From JAICLL01 sp035252155 (GTDB lineage: Bacteria; Planctomycetota; Planctomycetia; Pirellulales; JAICIG01): 7,851 nt of DNA. Position numbers and translations under genes: made by a program. The stretch covers positions 1 through 7,851 of the forward strand of contig DATFDL010000014.1 of assembly GCA_035252155.1 (NCBI GenBank), written 5' to 3'. Shown one piece after another: positions 1 to 5,778 of the stretch. The notes below the pieces were generated by a model. The model made no database searches, was not told the origin of the DNA, and worked only from the letters and a program-made list of their open reading frames with translations. Numbering within the stretch: position 1 is the stretch's first letter; every line of letters starts with the position of its first letter.

Positions 1-618
1 GTTGCCGGCCCCGGCGGGCCGTTGCCCTGGGCCGCGGCCGCCAAACCCAAACCCGCCGAACATCATCAGCACCGGCACGGGCCGCTCGGCGTTCTTCGGC
101 GTGGCGACCGTCATCGCAATCTTTACGTCAATCGACGGGCACGATGAGTTATCGACCTGCCCCTCAAGCTGTTTTTCGACGACCGGCACATCGCCGATCG
201 TCGTCTCGCGCGTTTCGAGCACCTTCCAAGTGACGCCCGGCACGTTCTCGGGCGCGCGTCCGTAAACCTCGCGCTCGAAATCTTCGACAATTTCCGGGCG
301 GCGGCGACTCCACCACAGTTCGGCCGTTGTGACCGGCTGGCCGTCGTTGAGCGTCAGTGGGTCGGGCAGCTTGGGATACGGGTTGGCCTGCGACTCATCG
401 TAGTTGGCGTGATTCGCCGCCGTGGGATTGCCGCTGGGGCCGGGCCGAAGTGCGGTGATGCCCAACTGCCGCATCATGTCTTGATGGTCTTCCTGTGTGG
501 TAAACGTGACCGGCTCGGGCGGCGAGCCAGTCGCCGCGTCGGCGCCCCACGCTCGCGGCGAAAACCAGAGCGCAAGCCCGGCCGACATCAAGCCGATTTG
601 AGTCAATGTGCGAAGCAT
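1..618 (-). CDS. Secreted CE15/acetylxylan-esterase-like alpha/beta hydrolase, C-terminus outside window
   Basis: The reading frame starts at the ATG at 618-616 and stays open to base 1, giving the first 206 residues. Residues 1-26 form a signal peptide: MLR, a hydrophobic core (IGLMSAGLALWF), then AWGA before an acidic mature start, so the enzyme is probably exported. The mature part holds segments I recognise from planctomycete proteins annotated as acetylxylan or glucuronoyl esterase (CE15-like): DHQDMMRQLGI, NHANYDE, WWSRRRPEIVEDFEREVYGR and, at the end, PVPVLMMFGGFGFGGRG, the strand and glycine-rich loop where the alpha/beta-hydrolase fold begins. The nucleophile region (usually GxSRxGK) lies beyond the window, so activity cannot be judged. 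The likely role is ester cleavage on plant or algal hemicellulose. No strong ribosome site is visible (AGAGAGAC before the start). The dehydrogenase upstream on the same strand is 230 bp away behind a hairpin cluster, so separate transcription is likely. Exact substrate is uncertain. Confidence 0.8.
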   Translation of the reverse strand, partial: MLRTLTQIGLMSAGLALWFSPRAWGADAATGSPPEPVTFTTQEDHQDMMRQLGITALRPGPSGNPTAANHANYDESQANPYPKLPDPLTLNDGQPVTTAELWWSRRRPEIVEDFEREVYGRAPENVPGVTWKVLETRETTIGDVPVVEKQLEGQVDNSSCPSIDVKIAMTVATPKNAERPVPVLMMFGGFGFGGRGPGQRPAGAGN

Positions 619-713
619 GATCAGTCTCTCTCGAACGGTGTACGGAATGGACGAAAAATGTGCTTCACGCGGGCATCAGTGCGACATGGTCGGCATCGAA
701 AATCGGCATGTGG

Positions 714-777
714 CCCAGCCGCCCCCGGCTGGGTGGCGGTCGCCAAAGGCGACCGGAGACAGCCGAGGGCGGCTGTC
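714..777. repeat. Three tandem hairpins, each with a perfect 8-bp stem
   Basis: Three stem-loops follow one another with 2-3 bases between them. The first is CCCAGCCG (714-721), loop CCCC, CGGCTGGG (726-733). The second is CGGTCGCC (737-744), loop AAA, GGCGACCG (748-755). The third is GACAGCCG (758-765), loop AGGG, CGGCTGTC (770-777). The first and third share the core AGCCG/CGGCT. The cluster lies between two minus-strand genes. Neither side is followed by a T-run, so it is not a textbook intrinsic terminator; it resembles a dispersed REP-like intergenic element or an RNA-stabilising structure. The structure is certain; the role is unknown. Confidence 0.8.
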
Positions 778-783
778 CCCCAT

Positions 784-809
784 ATTTGAAGCGAAGCTTC
801 GCGCCAAAT
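784..809. repeat. Fourth palindrome beside the hairpin cluster
   Basis: A perfect 12-bp palindrome, GCGAAGCTTCGC (791-802), is flanked by the matching arms ATTTG (784-788) and CAAAT (805-809), with two unpaired bases on each side between arm and palindrome. It starts seven bases after the third hairpin and probably belongs to the same element. It may act as part of a structured RNA end for the minus-strand dehydrogenase transcript, which is read through it from 849 toward lower coordinates. Confidence 0.6.
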
Positions 810-848
810 GTCTCATTGCGGGACGGATGAAGTATAACTCCGGCAGCT

Positions 849-1814
849 TCACACGACCCGGTTCGTGTCGCGGCCCTCGAAAAAGGCGATGACGTTCTCG
901 ACGGCGCCCGCGTTGAGCAGCTCGATGCCCTCGGGCGTGTGGTCGGCGTGGTGCGGCGTGAGCACCACCTGCTCGCAGCGCAGCAGCGGATCGTCGGGCG
1001 CCAGCGGTTCCTGATTGAACACGTCCAGCCCCGCCCCCGCCAACCGACCTGATTGTAATGCCTCGACCAAGGCCGGCGTGTCGATGATGGCGCCGCGGGC
1101 GGTGTTGACGAGCAAGGCCCCCGGTTTGAGAAGCTGCAGCTCGCGGCGGCCGATGAGCCCGTGGGTTTCTTTGGTCAGTTTGACGTGCAGGCTCACGGCG
1201 TCGGAAGTCCGCAGCAATTCATCGAACTCGACGAAGCGAATGCCCAGTTCCCGCGCCCGCTCGGGCGTGGGGCGAAAGGTCCAGGCTTGCAACTGCATGC
1301 CGATGGCCTGGGCCAGCCGGGCGGTCTCGACGGCGATGGGGCCGGCGCCGAGCAGCCCCAGTGTCTTGCCGCGCAGATAGACGTTTTCGCGGCGCGTCCA
1401 GCGGCCTTGTTTCAGCTCGCTGGTCTGAAACGAGGCGTGTTTGGCGACGGCCAACAGAAGCGCCAGGGCGTGCTCGGCCACAATCGCGGCGGTGCGGCCC
1501 GGCAGATTGCGGACGTCGATTTTCAATTCACGGGTAGCATCGAGATCGATCGAGTCGGTGCCGATGCCGCACAAGGCGATCATGCGCAGCCGCGGTAGTT
1601 GCCGCAGCACCTCGCCCGGCCAAGAGACCGACCCGCGCGAGTTGATCAGGCAGACGGCGTCGCGCGCCCGGCGAATTTTTTCGGCATTATCGCTGGGCCG
1701 GTCGGCGTACAGCACCACCTCGCCGTAACGCTCCAGCCTGGCCAGATGCGGCGAACCGCCGATTTGCACCGGTTCGTCGCCCGGAATAACAATCAGCGGG
1801 CGTTGAGGTGTCAT
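849..1814 (-). CDS. D-isomer-specific 2-hydroxyacid dehydrogenase (phosphoglycerate dehydrogenase-like)
   Basis: This 321-residue cytoplasmic protein has the usual length and layout of the family: a split substrate-binding domain (about 1-105 and 290-321) around a Rossmann domain (about 106-289). Visible motifs are the dinucleotide loop GAGPIA (156-161, with Ala in place of the third Gly), catalytic Arg240 in NTARG, Glu269 in FNQEP and His288 in TPHHA, the normal Arg-Glu-His set. It should reduce a 2-keto acid or oxidise a D-2-hydroxy acid with a nicotinamide cofactor. After the second Rossmann strand the sequence is AWTFRPTPER: the acidic residue that normally selects NAD is missing and arginines follow, as in NADP-using relatives, so NADP(H) use is possible. 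The substrate cannot be told; it lacks the ACT domain of long SerA enzymes. The ATG at 1814 follows a weak site (AGGGAAACC). It is transcribed divergently from the BlaI operon. Confidence 0.88.
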   Translation of the reverse strand: MTPQRPLIVIPGDEPVQIGGSPHLARLERYGEVVLYADRPSDNAEKIRRARDAVCLINSRGSVSWPGEVLRQLPRLRMIALCGIGTDSIDLDATRELKIDVRNLPGRTAAIVAEHALALLLAVAKHASFQTSELKQGRWTRRENVYLRGKTLGLLGAGPIAVETARLAQAIGMQLQAWTFRPTPERARELGIRFVEFDELLRTSDAVSLHVKLTKETHGLIGRRELQLLKPGALLVNTARGAIIDTPALVEALQSGRLAGAGLDVFNQEPLAPDDPLLRCEQVVLTPHHADHTPEGIELLNAGAVENVIAFFEGRDTNRVV

Positions 1815-1886
1815 GGTCGAGGTTTCCCTGCCGGTAGCAGCAAGGTAAAGGGGGGGTGGGGCGAAGTCAATCAGCGAAGGCGGGGA

Positions 1887-1920
1887 GATTTTGGATTTTC
1901 GATTTTGGATTTTCGATTTG
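1887..1920. repeat. Short tandem heptamer repeat, unit GATTTTS
   Basis: Four exact copies of the 7-base unit GATTTT(G/C) run from 1887 to 1914, with G and C alternating at the last base, followed by a shortened copy to 1920. It is AT-rich in an otherwise GC-rich stretch. Heptamer repeats of this look are known from cyanobacteria, and from memory similar ones occur between planctomycete genes. It probably arose by slippage or as a dispersed short-repeat family. It lies between the two divergent promoters. Confidence 0.75.
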
Positions 1921-1977
1921 CCGGTAGCGTGGCGAATCGGAACAAATCGGGTCGTCGAATTTCGTAGACGATGGCGA

Positions 1978-2006
1978 TTGACAAGGGCCCGCCGACCGCG
2001 TATTGT
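1978..2006 (+). promoter_or_regulatory. Sigma-70-like promoter of the BlaI operon
   Basis: A perfect -35 hexamer TTGACA (1978-1983) is separated by exactly 17 bases from TATTGT (2001-2006), which matches the -10 consensus at four of six positions. Transcription would start near 2012-2014, leaving a leader of about 30 bases with the ribosome site GAGGAAAGG eight bases before the BlaI ATG. The -10 box overlaps the inverted repeat at 2004-2021, which is where a repressor would block polymerase. Confidence 0.65.
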
Positions 2007-2021
2007 CTATGAAACTAGACA
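2004..2021. promoter_or_regulatory. Inverted repeat, likely BlaI operator
   Basis: The perfect arms TGTCTA (2004-2009) and TAGACA (2016-2021) are separated by six bases, 18 bp in all. BlaI/MecI repressors bind as dimers to short palindromes of this size and composition (TGT/ACA-containing arms) in their own promoters. The repeat overlaps the last bases of the -10 box and the probable start site, so binding would shut off the operon, including blaI itself. The repeat is seen; its use as operator is inferred from position and from the adjacent repressor gene. Confidence 0.65.
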
Positions 2022-2042
2022 GTTCGAGGAAAGGTTCGACGC

Positions 2043-2435
2043 ATGGCACGGCCGGCATCCAGGCATCCAACGGAGTTGGAGCTATTGATCCTGAAGGTCC
2101 TCTGGCGGCGGTCGCCGCTGCTGGCCCGCGACGTGCAACAAGCCCTGGCCGACGACGGCCGCGAACTGGCCAAGACCACCGTCATCACCACGCTCAATAC
2201 GATGGTCGACAAGCGCTATCTCAAGCGCAAGAAGCGCGGCAACTCGTTTCTCTTTTCGCCGGCCATCGACGCGGCGACCGTCTCCGAAAGGGTGCTGAGC
2301 GACGTGGTCGACCGCGTCTTCGAGGGTTCGACCTCGGCGGTGGTGCTGAAATTGTTCGACGTGCAAAACATCGACTCGGACGAACTGAAAGAGCTCCGCC
2401 GGATCATCGACCAGAAGCTCAAGGAGACCTCATGA
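2043..2435 (+). CDS. BlaI/MecI/CopY-family transcriptional repressor
   Basis: The 130-residue protein has the normal length and pattern of the penicillinase-repressor family. Its N-terminal winged helix (about 8-75) shows PTELELLILKVLW, then LLARDVQQAL, then the recognition part KTTVITTLNTMVDKRYL followed by the basic wing KRKKRG and the strand FLFSP. Residues 78-130 form the helical dimerisation part, where relatives are cut by their M56 partner to relieve repression. It should bind the inverted repeat at 2004-2021 and repress its own operon. The start is fixed by GAGGAAAGG eight bases upstream. The stop codon overlaps the start of the M56 fusion gene as ATGA, so repressor and protease are translationally coupled, as in classical bla/mec pairs but with repressor first. 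The family assignment is firm; the inducing signal is unknown and need not be an antibiotic. Confidence 0.92.
   Translation: MARPASRHPTELELLILKVLWRRSPLLARDVQQALADDGRELAKTTVITTLNTMVDKRYLKRKKRGNSFLFSPAIDAATVSERVLSDVVDRVFEGSTSAVVLKLFDVQNIDSDELKELRRIIDQKLKETS
2421..2426 (+). promoter_or_regulatory. Ribosome binding site that fixes the M56 fusion start
   Basis: AAGGAG lies five bases before the ATG at 2432, inside the end of the blaI frame. The fusion's frame is open much further upstream (an ATG at 2003), but that stretch overlaps blaI in another frame. The site, the ATGA overlap and the fact that the M56 fold begins right after 2432 decide for this start. Confidence 0.85.
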
Positions 2436-5400
2436 ACACATTGGCCTGGCTCGATGGTTCATTTTCGCTGCGCTTCGTTCAAACGCTGCTGCATTTTCTG
2501 TGGCAAGGGGCGCTCGTCGCGCTCGTGGCCTTCGCCGCCGAGCGATTCATCCGCCGTGGCTCGGCCCAGGCCAAGTACCTCGTACACGTGGTTGCCATGC
2601 TCACCATGGCCTGTTGCCTACCGATCACCTTTGCGCTGGTCGAGACTCCGCCCGAGGCCCGACGCAGTTCGCCTCGCGAAGCTGAAGCGGCCCTGCATGA
2701 CGGCTTGGTAGAGCCGGCGCGCTTGGAACGGCTTCTTGACGAGCGACCCGAAAAACCGATGGAACATCGCGGCGATGCTTTTGTCGCTGTTAGCAATGTC
2801 TCGGCCGCGCGAGACGAGGTTGGAGCCAGGTCGAGCATCGCAGCGCCATCTGCCGATGCCAAAACCGCGTCGCCGGCGCGCGAATCACAGCCGGCGTCGC
2901 CGGAGCGTTCAACACCGCGATGGAGCGTATGGCTCTCGGGCGTGGCGCCCTATGTGACGATCGCCTACCTGGTGTGTGTATTGGCCTTATTTGCACGCCT
3001 GGCGGCCGGCGTTCGGGGCGGACAAAAACTGCGGGCGGCGGCGGTGCCTGTCATCGATGCCGATCTGCTGGCCGCCGTCGCGCGGCAAGCCAAGCGCATC
3101 GGTCTGCGCGTCGCGCCCGTCGTCGCTTATTGCGAGCGCATCTCCGTTCCCGTTGTCGTGGGCATTGTGCGGCCGGCGATTTTGCTGCCGGCGGCGCTGG
3201 CCAGCGGCCTGCCGCTCGACCAGCTCGAAGCCTTGTTGGCGCACGAACTGGCCCACCTGCGTCGCTGTGATCCGCTGGTAAATCTGTTGCAGCGGCTGGC
3301 TGAAACATTGCTTTTCTTTCATCCGGCGGTCTGGTACGTCAGCCGCCGCATTCAGGTTGAACGCGAAAACGCCAGCGACGACCTGGTGCTGGCGTCGGGC
3401 TGGCAGCGTGTCCATTATGCCGATGCCCTGGTTCGCATGGCCGAACTGGCCGCTGAGCTGCGCGGCGGCGATGCGGGCTGGCGGTCGGCGGCGCTGGCCG
3501 CCTCTGGCAGAAGCCCGTCTGAATTCAAACGCCGCATCCTGCGGCTGCTCGATCCACAGCCGGCGCATTACCGGCTGACGAACACCGGTTTGATCGCAGT
3601 GCTGGCACTCGCGGTGACGGCCCTGGCGACGCCGCTGGCGGTTCGGGCGTGGGCACGGCAGCCTTCCGACGCCGCAAACACGGCCGCGGAAAAATCGCCG
3701 ACTTCAGCCGCTGAGCAGCTCGGCCGCCGTATCGCCGACTTTCGCTTAAAAGATTTTCTGGGGGCGGAGCATTCGTTGAACGACGTGGCCGACCGAGAAG
3801 TGGTGGTCGTGGTGTTCCTGGGCGCCGAATGCCCGCTGGCCAAGCAATATGCTCCGAGCTTGCAAAGCCTCTGGCAAAAGTACCAAGCACGCGGCGTGGC
3901 CGTGATCGGCATCAACTCGAACCAGCAAGACACGCCGACCGAGCTTGGCCACTATGCCCGTCAGCACGGCATCTCGTTTCCGCTGCTGAAGGATCCGGGC
4001 AATCGCATCGCCGACCAATTCCACGCCCAGCGAACCCCGGAAGCGTTCGTGCTCGACCGCGACCGCACGGTGCGTTATTGGGGACGAATCGACGATCAAT
4101 TTGGCGTGGGCTATGCCCGGCATGAGCCGACGCGGCACTACCTGGCCGACGCCATCGACGATCTGCTGACTGATCGACCGGTGCGCGTCAGCCAGGTAGA
4201 ACCGGCCGGCTGCCACATCGGCCGCGTCTCGCGGGCCGCGCCCTCGGGCGAGATTACCTATACCAAAGACATCTCGCGGATCGTCCAGCGCCGCTGCGTC
4301 GAGTGCCATCGCGAGGGAGGCATCGCGCCATTCGGGCTGGAGGCGTATGACGATGTGGCGGCCTGGGCCGAGACCATTCGCGAGGTGGTCGAAGACAATC
4401 GCATGCCGCCGTGGCACGCCAACCCCAAGTATGGCCGGTTTGCGAACGACTGCCGCATGCCGGACGACGAGAAACAACGGCTCTATCAATGGGTTGACAA
4501 CGGCGTGCCCCGCGGAGACCCGACCGATCTTCCGCCGCGGGCCGAATTTGTCGACGGCTGGGCGATGGGTCCGCCCGACTTGGTCTTGAAAACTCCGCAG
4601 CCGATTACGGTGCCGGCCAGCGGCGTGGTCGATTACCAGTATGTTTCGGTCGATCCCGGCTTTACCGAGGGCAAATGGATCCGGGCGTCCGAGATTCGGC
4701 CTGGCGTTCGGAGCGTCGTGCATCACATTGTGGTATTCATCAACCCGCCGGGCGGTGATCCCATTTTAGAAGAACGCGGCATCGGGTTCGAGATGGTGGG
4801 CAGTTACGTTCCCGGCTCGCCGCCGATGAAGTTGGACGAGGGCGTGGCGCGTTACGTTCCGCCGGGTTCGACCTTCGTGTTTCAGATTCATTACACGCCC
4901 GACGGCGCCGAGCGGCAGGATCAAAGCCAGATTGGCCTCTATTTGGCCGATCCCGCGACCGTCCGCCGCACGATGCAGACGGGCGTGGCGGCCAATCTCG
5001 ACTTTGAGATTCCCGCCGGGGCCGACAACTTCCGCGTCGAAGCCGCTCATCGCTTCTCGCACCATATGGAGCTTCATTCGCTCGCCCCGCACATGCACTT
5101 CCGCGGCAAGTCGTTCCGCTTCGAGGCCACGTATCCCAACGGTTCGCGCGAGGTGCTGCTCGATGTGCCGCGCTACGATTTCAATTGGCAGAACAACTAC
5201 AAGCTGGGCGAGCCGAAATCCATGCCCGAAGGGACGATCTTGCGGTGCATTGCCTACTTCGACAATTCGCGGGACAACCTGGCGAACCCCGACCCCGGCG
5301 TCGCCGTGCGATGGGGCGAACAAACCTGGAACGAGATGATGATCGGCTACTTCGACGGCGTATTTCTCAATCAGGATCTTTCGCTGCCGACTCCGCAAAT

Positions 5401-5701
5401 CACAGCGACCGGCGATGGCAAATACCGCGCACGGTTCACTTATCGGCCCGATCGCCCGGCCAAGACTGTACACGTGGCGGGCACCTTTAACAAGTGGAGC
5501 AACTCGTCGCACGCGCTGACCGACCCCGATGGCGACGGCGTCTACACGGGCGAAGTGATTTTTGAACCGGGCAAATACCGCTACAAATTCGTGATCGACG
5601 GCAACTATTGGACGCACGACCCCGCCAGCCGCATTTTGACGGGCTTTCTGCACGAAAGCTTTTTCGTCGCGGGTGCGGGCGACAGCGCCGCAGGAAGGTA
5701 A
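2432..5701 (+). CDS. BlaR1-like M56 membrane protease fused to redoxin, cytochrome c, copper monooxygenase and CBM48-like domains
   Basis: 1089 residues in one uninterrupted frame. Residues 1-410 are an M56 protease: membrane segments near 15-37, 49-70, 174-194 and 387-408; a 100-residue polar loop (71-170); zinc motif HELAH (271-275), with Glu312 in RENASDD the likely third ligand. Arginine-rich loops after segments 1 and 3 put the protease site in the cytoplasm and everything after 408 outside. Next are a redoxin (about 431-590, single Cys467 in GAECPLAK), a c-type cytochrome (about 606-700, CVECH 622-626, probable axial Met658 in MPPW), and a type II copper monooxygenase of PHM/DBM type (about 710-985; His764, His765, His820 for one copper, His887, His889 and Met969 for the other). 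The end (about 998-1080) matches AMPK-beta/CBM48 (VAGTFNKW, YKFVIDGNYW). Standalone redoxin-cytochrome-monooxygenase proteins occur in planctomycetes, as I recall; here the M56 part replaces their signal peptide. Likely role: BlaI control by a redox, copper or glycan signal, or a membrane-anchored oxygenase. The domains are clear; the function is inferred. Confidence 0.9.
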   Translation: MNTLAWLDGSFSLRFVQTLLHFLWQGALVALVAFAAERFIRRGSAQAKYLVHVVAMLTMACCLPITFALVETPPEARRSSPREAEAALHDGLVEPARLERLLDERPEKPMEHRGDAFVAVSNVSAARDEVGARSSIAAPSADAKTASPARESQPASPERSTPRWSVWLSGVAPYVTIAYLVCVLALFARLAAGVRGGQKLRAAAVPVIDADLLAAVARQAKRIGLRVAPVVAYCERISVPVVVGIVRPAILLPAALASGLPLDQLEALLAHELAHLRRCDPLVNLLQRLAETLLFFHPAVWYVSRRIQVERENASDDLVLASGWQRVHYADALVRMAELAAELRGGDAGWRSAALAASGRSPSEFKRRILRLLDPQPAHYRLTNTGLIAVLALAVTALATPLAVRAWARQPSDAANTAAEKSPTSAAEQLGRRIADFRLKDFLGAEHSLNDVADREVVVVVFLGAECPLAKQYAPSLQSLWQKYQARGVAVIGINSNQQDTPTELGHYARQHGISFPLLKDPGNRIADQFHAQRTPEAFVLDRDRTVRYWGRIDDQFGVGYARHEPTRHYLADAIDDLLTDRPVRVSQVEPAGCHIGRVSRAAPSGEITYTKDISRIVQRRCVECHREGGIAPFGLEAYDDVAAWAETIREVVEDNRMPPWHANPKYGRFANDCRMPDDEKQRLYQWVDNGVPRGDPTDLPPRAEFVDGWAMGPPDLVLKTPQPITVPASGVVDYQYVSVDPGFTEGKWIRASEIRPGVRSVVHHIVVFINPPGGDPILEERGIGFEMVGSYVPGSPPMKLDEGVARYVPPGSTFVFQIHYTPDGAERQDQSQIGLYLADPATVRRTMQTGVAANLDFEIPAGADNFRVEAAHRFSHHMELHSLAPHMHFRGKSFRFEATYPNGSREVLLDVPRYDFNWQNNYKLGEPKSMPEGTILRCIAYFDNSRDNLANPDPGVAVRWGEQTWNEMMIGYFDGVFLNQDLSLPTPQITATGDGKYRARFTYRPDRPAKTVHVAGTFNKWSNSSHALTDPDGDGVYTGEVIFEPGKYRYKFVIDGNYWTHDPASRILTGFLHESFFVAGAGDSAAGR

Positions 5702-5778
5702 GAGGTGTTCCCTATGATGGAGTTCCGACGAAGTCGCATCGCAGGATGCCACGGCACCCTCGTTTGGAGCGAAAAAAA
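5702..5778. other. Short gap inside the operon, no terminator
   Basis: The 77 bases between the fusion gene and the WD40 gene contain only a weak hairpin, GCATC-GCAG-GATGC (5736-5749), with no T-run behind it, and the ribosome site GGAG (5766-5769) of the next gene. Nothing argues against read-through, so the WD40 gene is probably cotranscribed with the fusion gene. Confidence 0.5.

Larger units (their letters stand above)
1815..2042. other. Divergent intergenic region between dehydrogenase and BlaI operon
   Basis: This 228-bp region must hold the promoters of both directions. On the plus strand it carries a heptamer repeat, a near-consensus promoter, an inverted-repeat operator and the BlaI ribosome site GAGGAAAGG (2026-2034). 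On the minus strand TTGACT (1870-1865) followed after 17 bases by TACCTT (1847-1842) is a weak promoter candidate for the dehydrogenase. A second, imperfect inverted repeat (GTCGTCGA 1951-1958, TCGTAGAC 1962-1969, six of eight pairs) lies just upstream of the BlaI -35 box and contains another TAGAC half-site. No convincing small gene is seen. Confidence 0.6.

Noticed and set aside
714..777. Intrinsic terminator or CRISPR-like array
   Set aside because: No T-run on either strand after the stems, and no repeated units with unique spacers; kept only as a hairpin repeat.
608..892. Plus-strand frame of 94 codons through the hairpin cluster
   Set aside because: It is made mostly of the hairpin repeats and runs into the dehydrogenase in antisense; no ribosome site. 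Such frames are often wrongly annotated.
2003..2431. Upstream extension of the fusion gene to an ATG at 2003
   Set aside because: It would lie in the promoter/operator and overlap blaI in another frame; AAGGAG and the ATGA overlap place the start at 2432.
2432..3655. Beta-lactam resistance sensor (true BlaR1/MecR1)
   Set aside because: No penicillin-binding domain (no SxxK/SxN/KTG set) follows the M56 part and no beta-lactamase gene is in the window.
3746..4726. 326-residue minus-strand frame opposite redoxin and cytochrome
   Set aside because: Same reason: an antisense shadow of conserved coding sequence, without a ribosome site I could find convincing.
5608..5778. Upstream extension of the WD40 gene
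   Set aside because: Overlaps the fusion gene's end in another frame; the signal peptide starts at 5779 with its own ribosome site.
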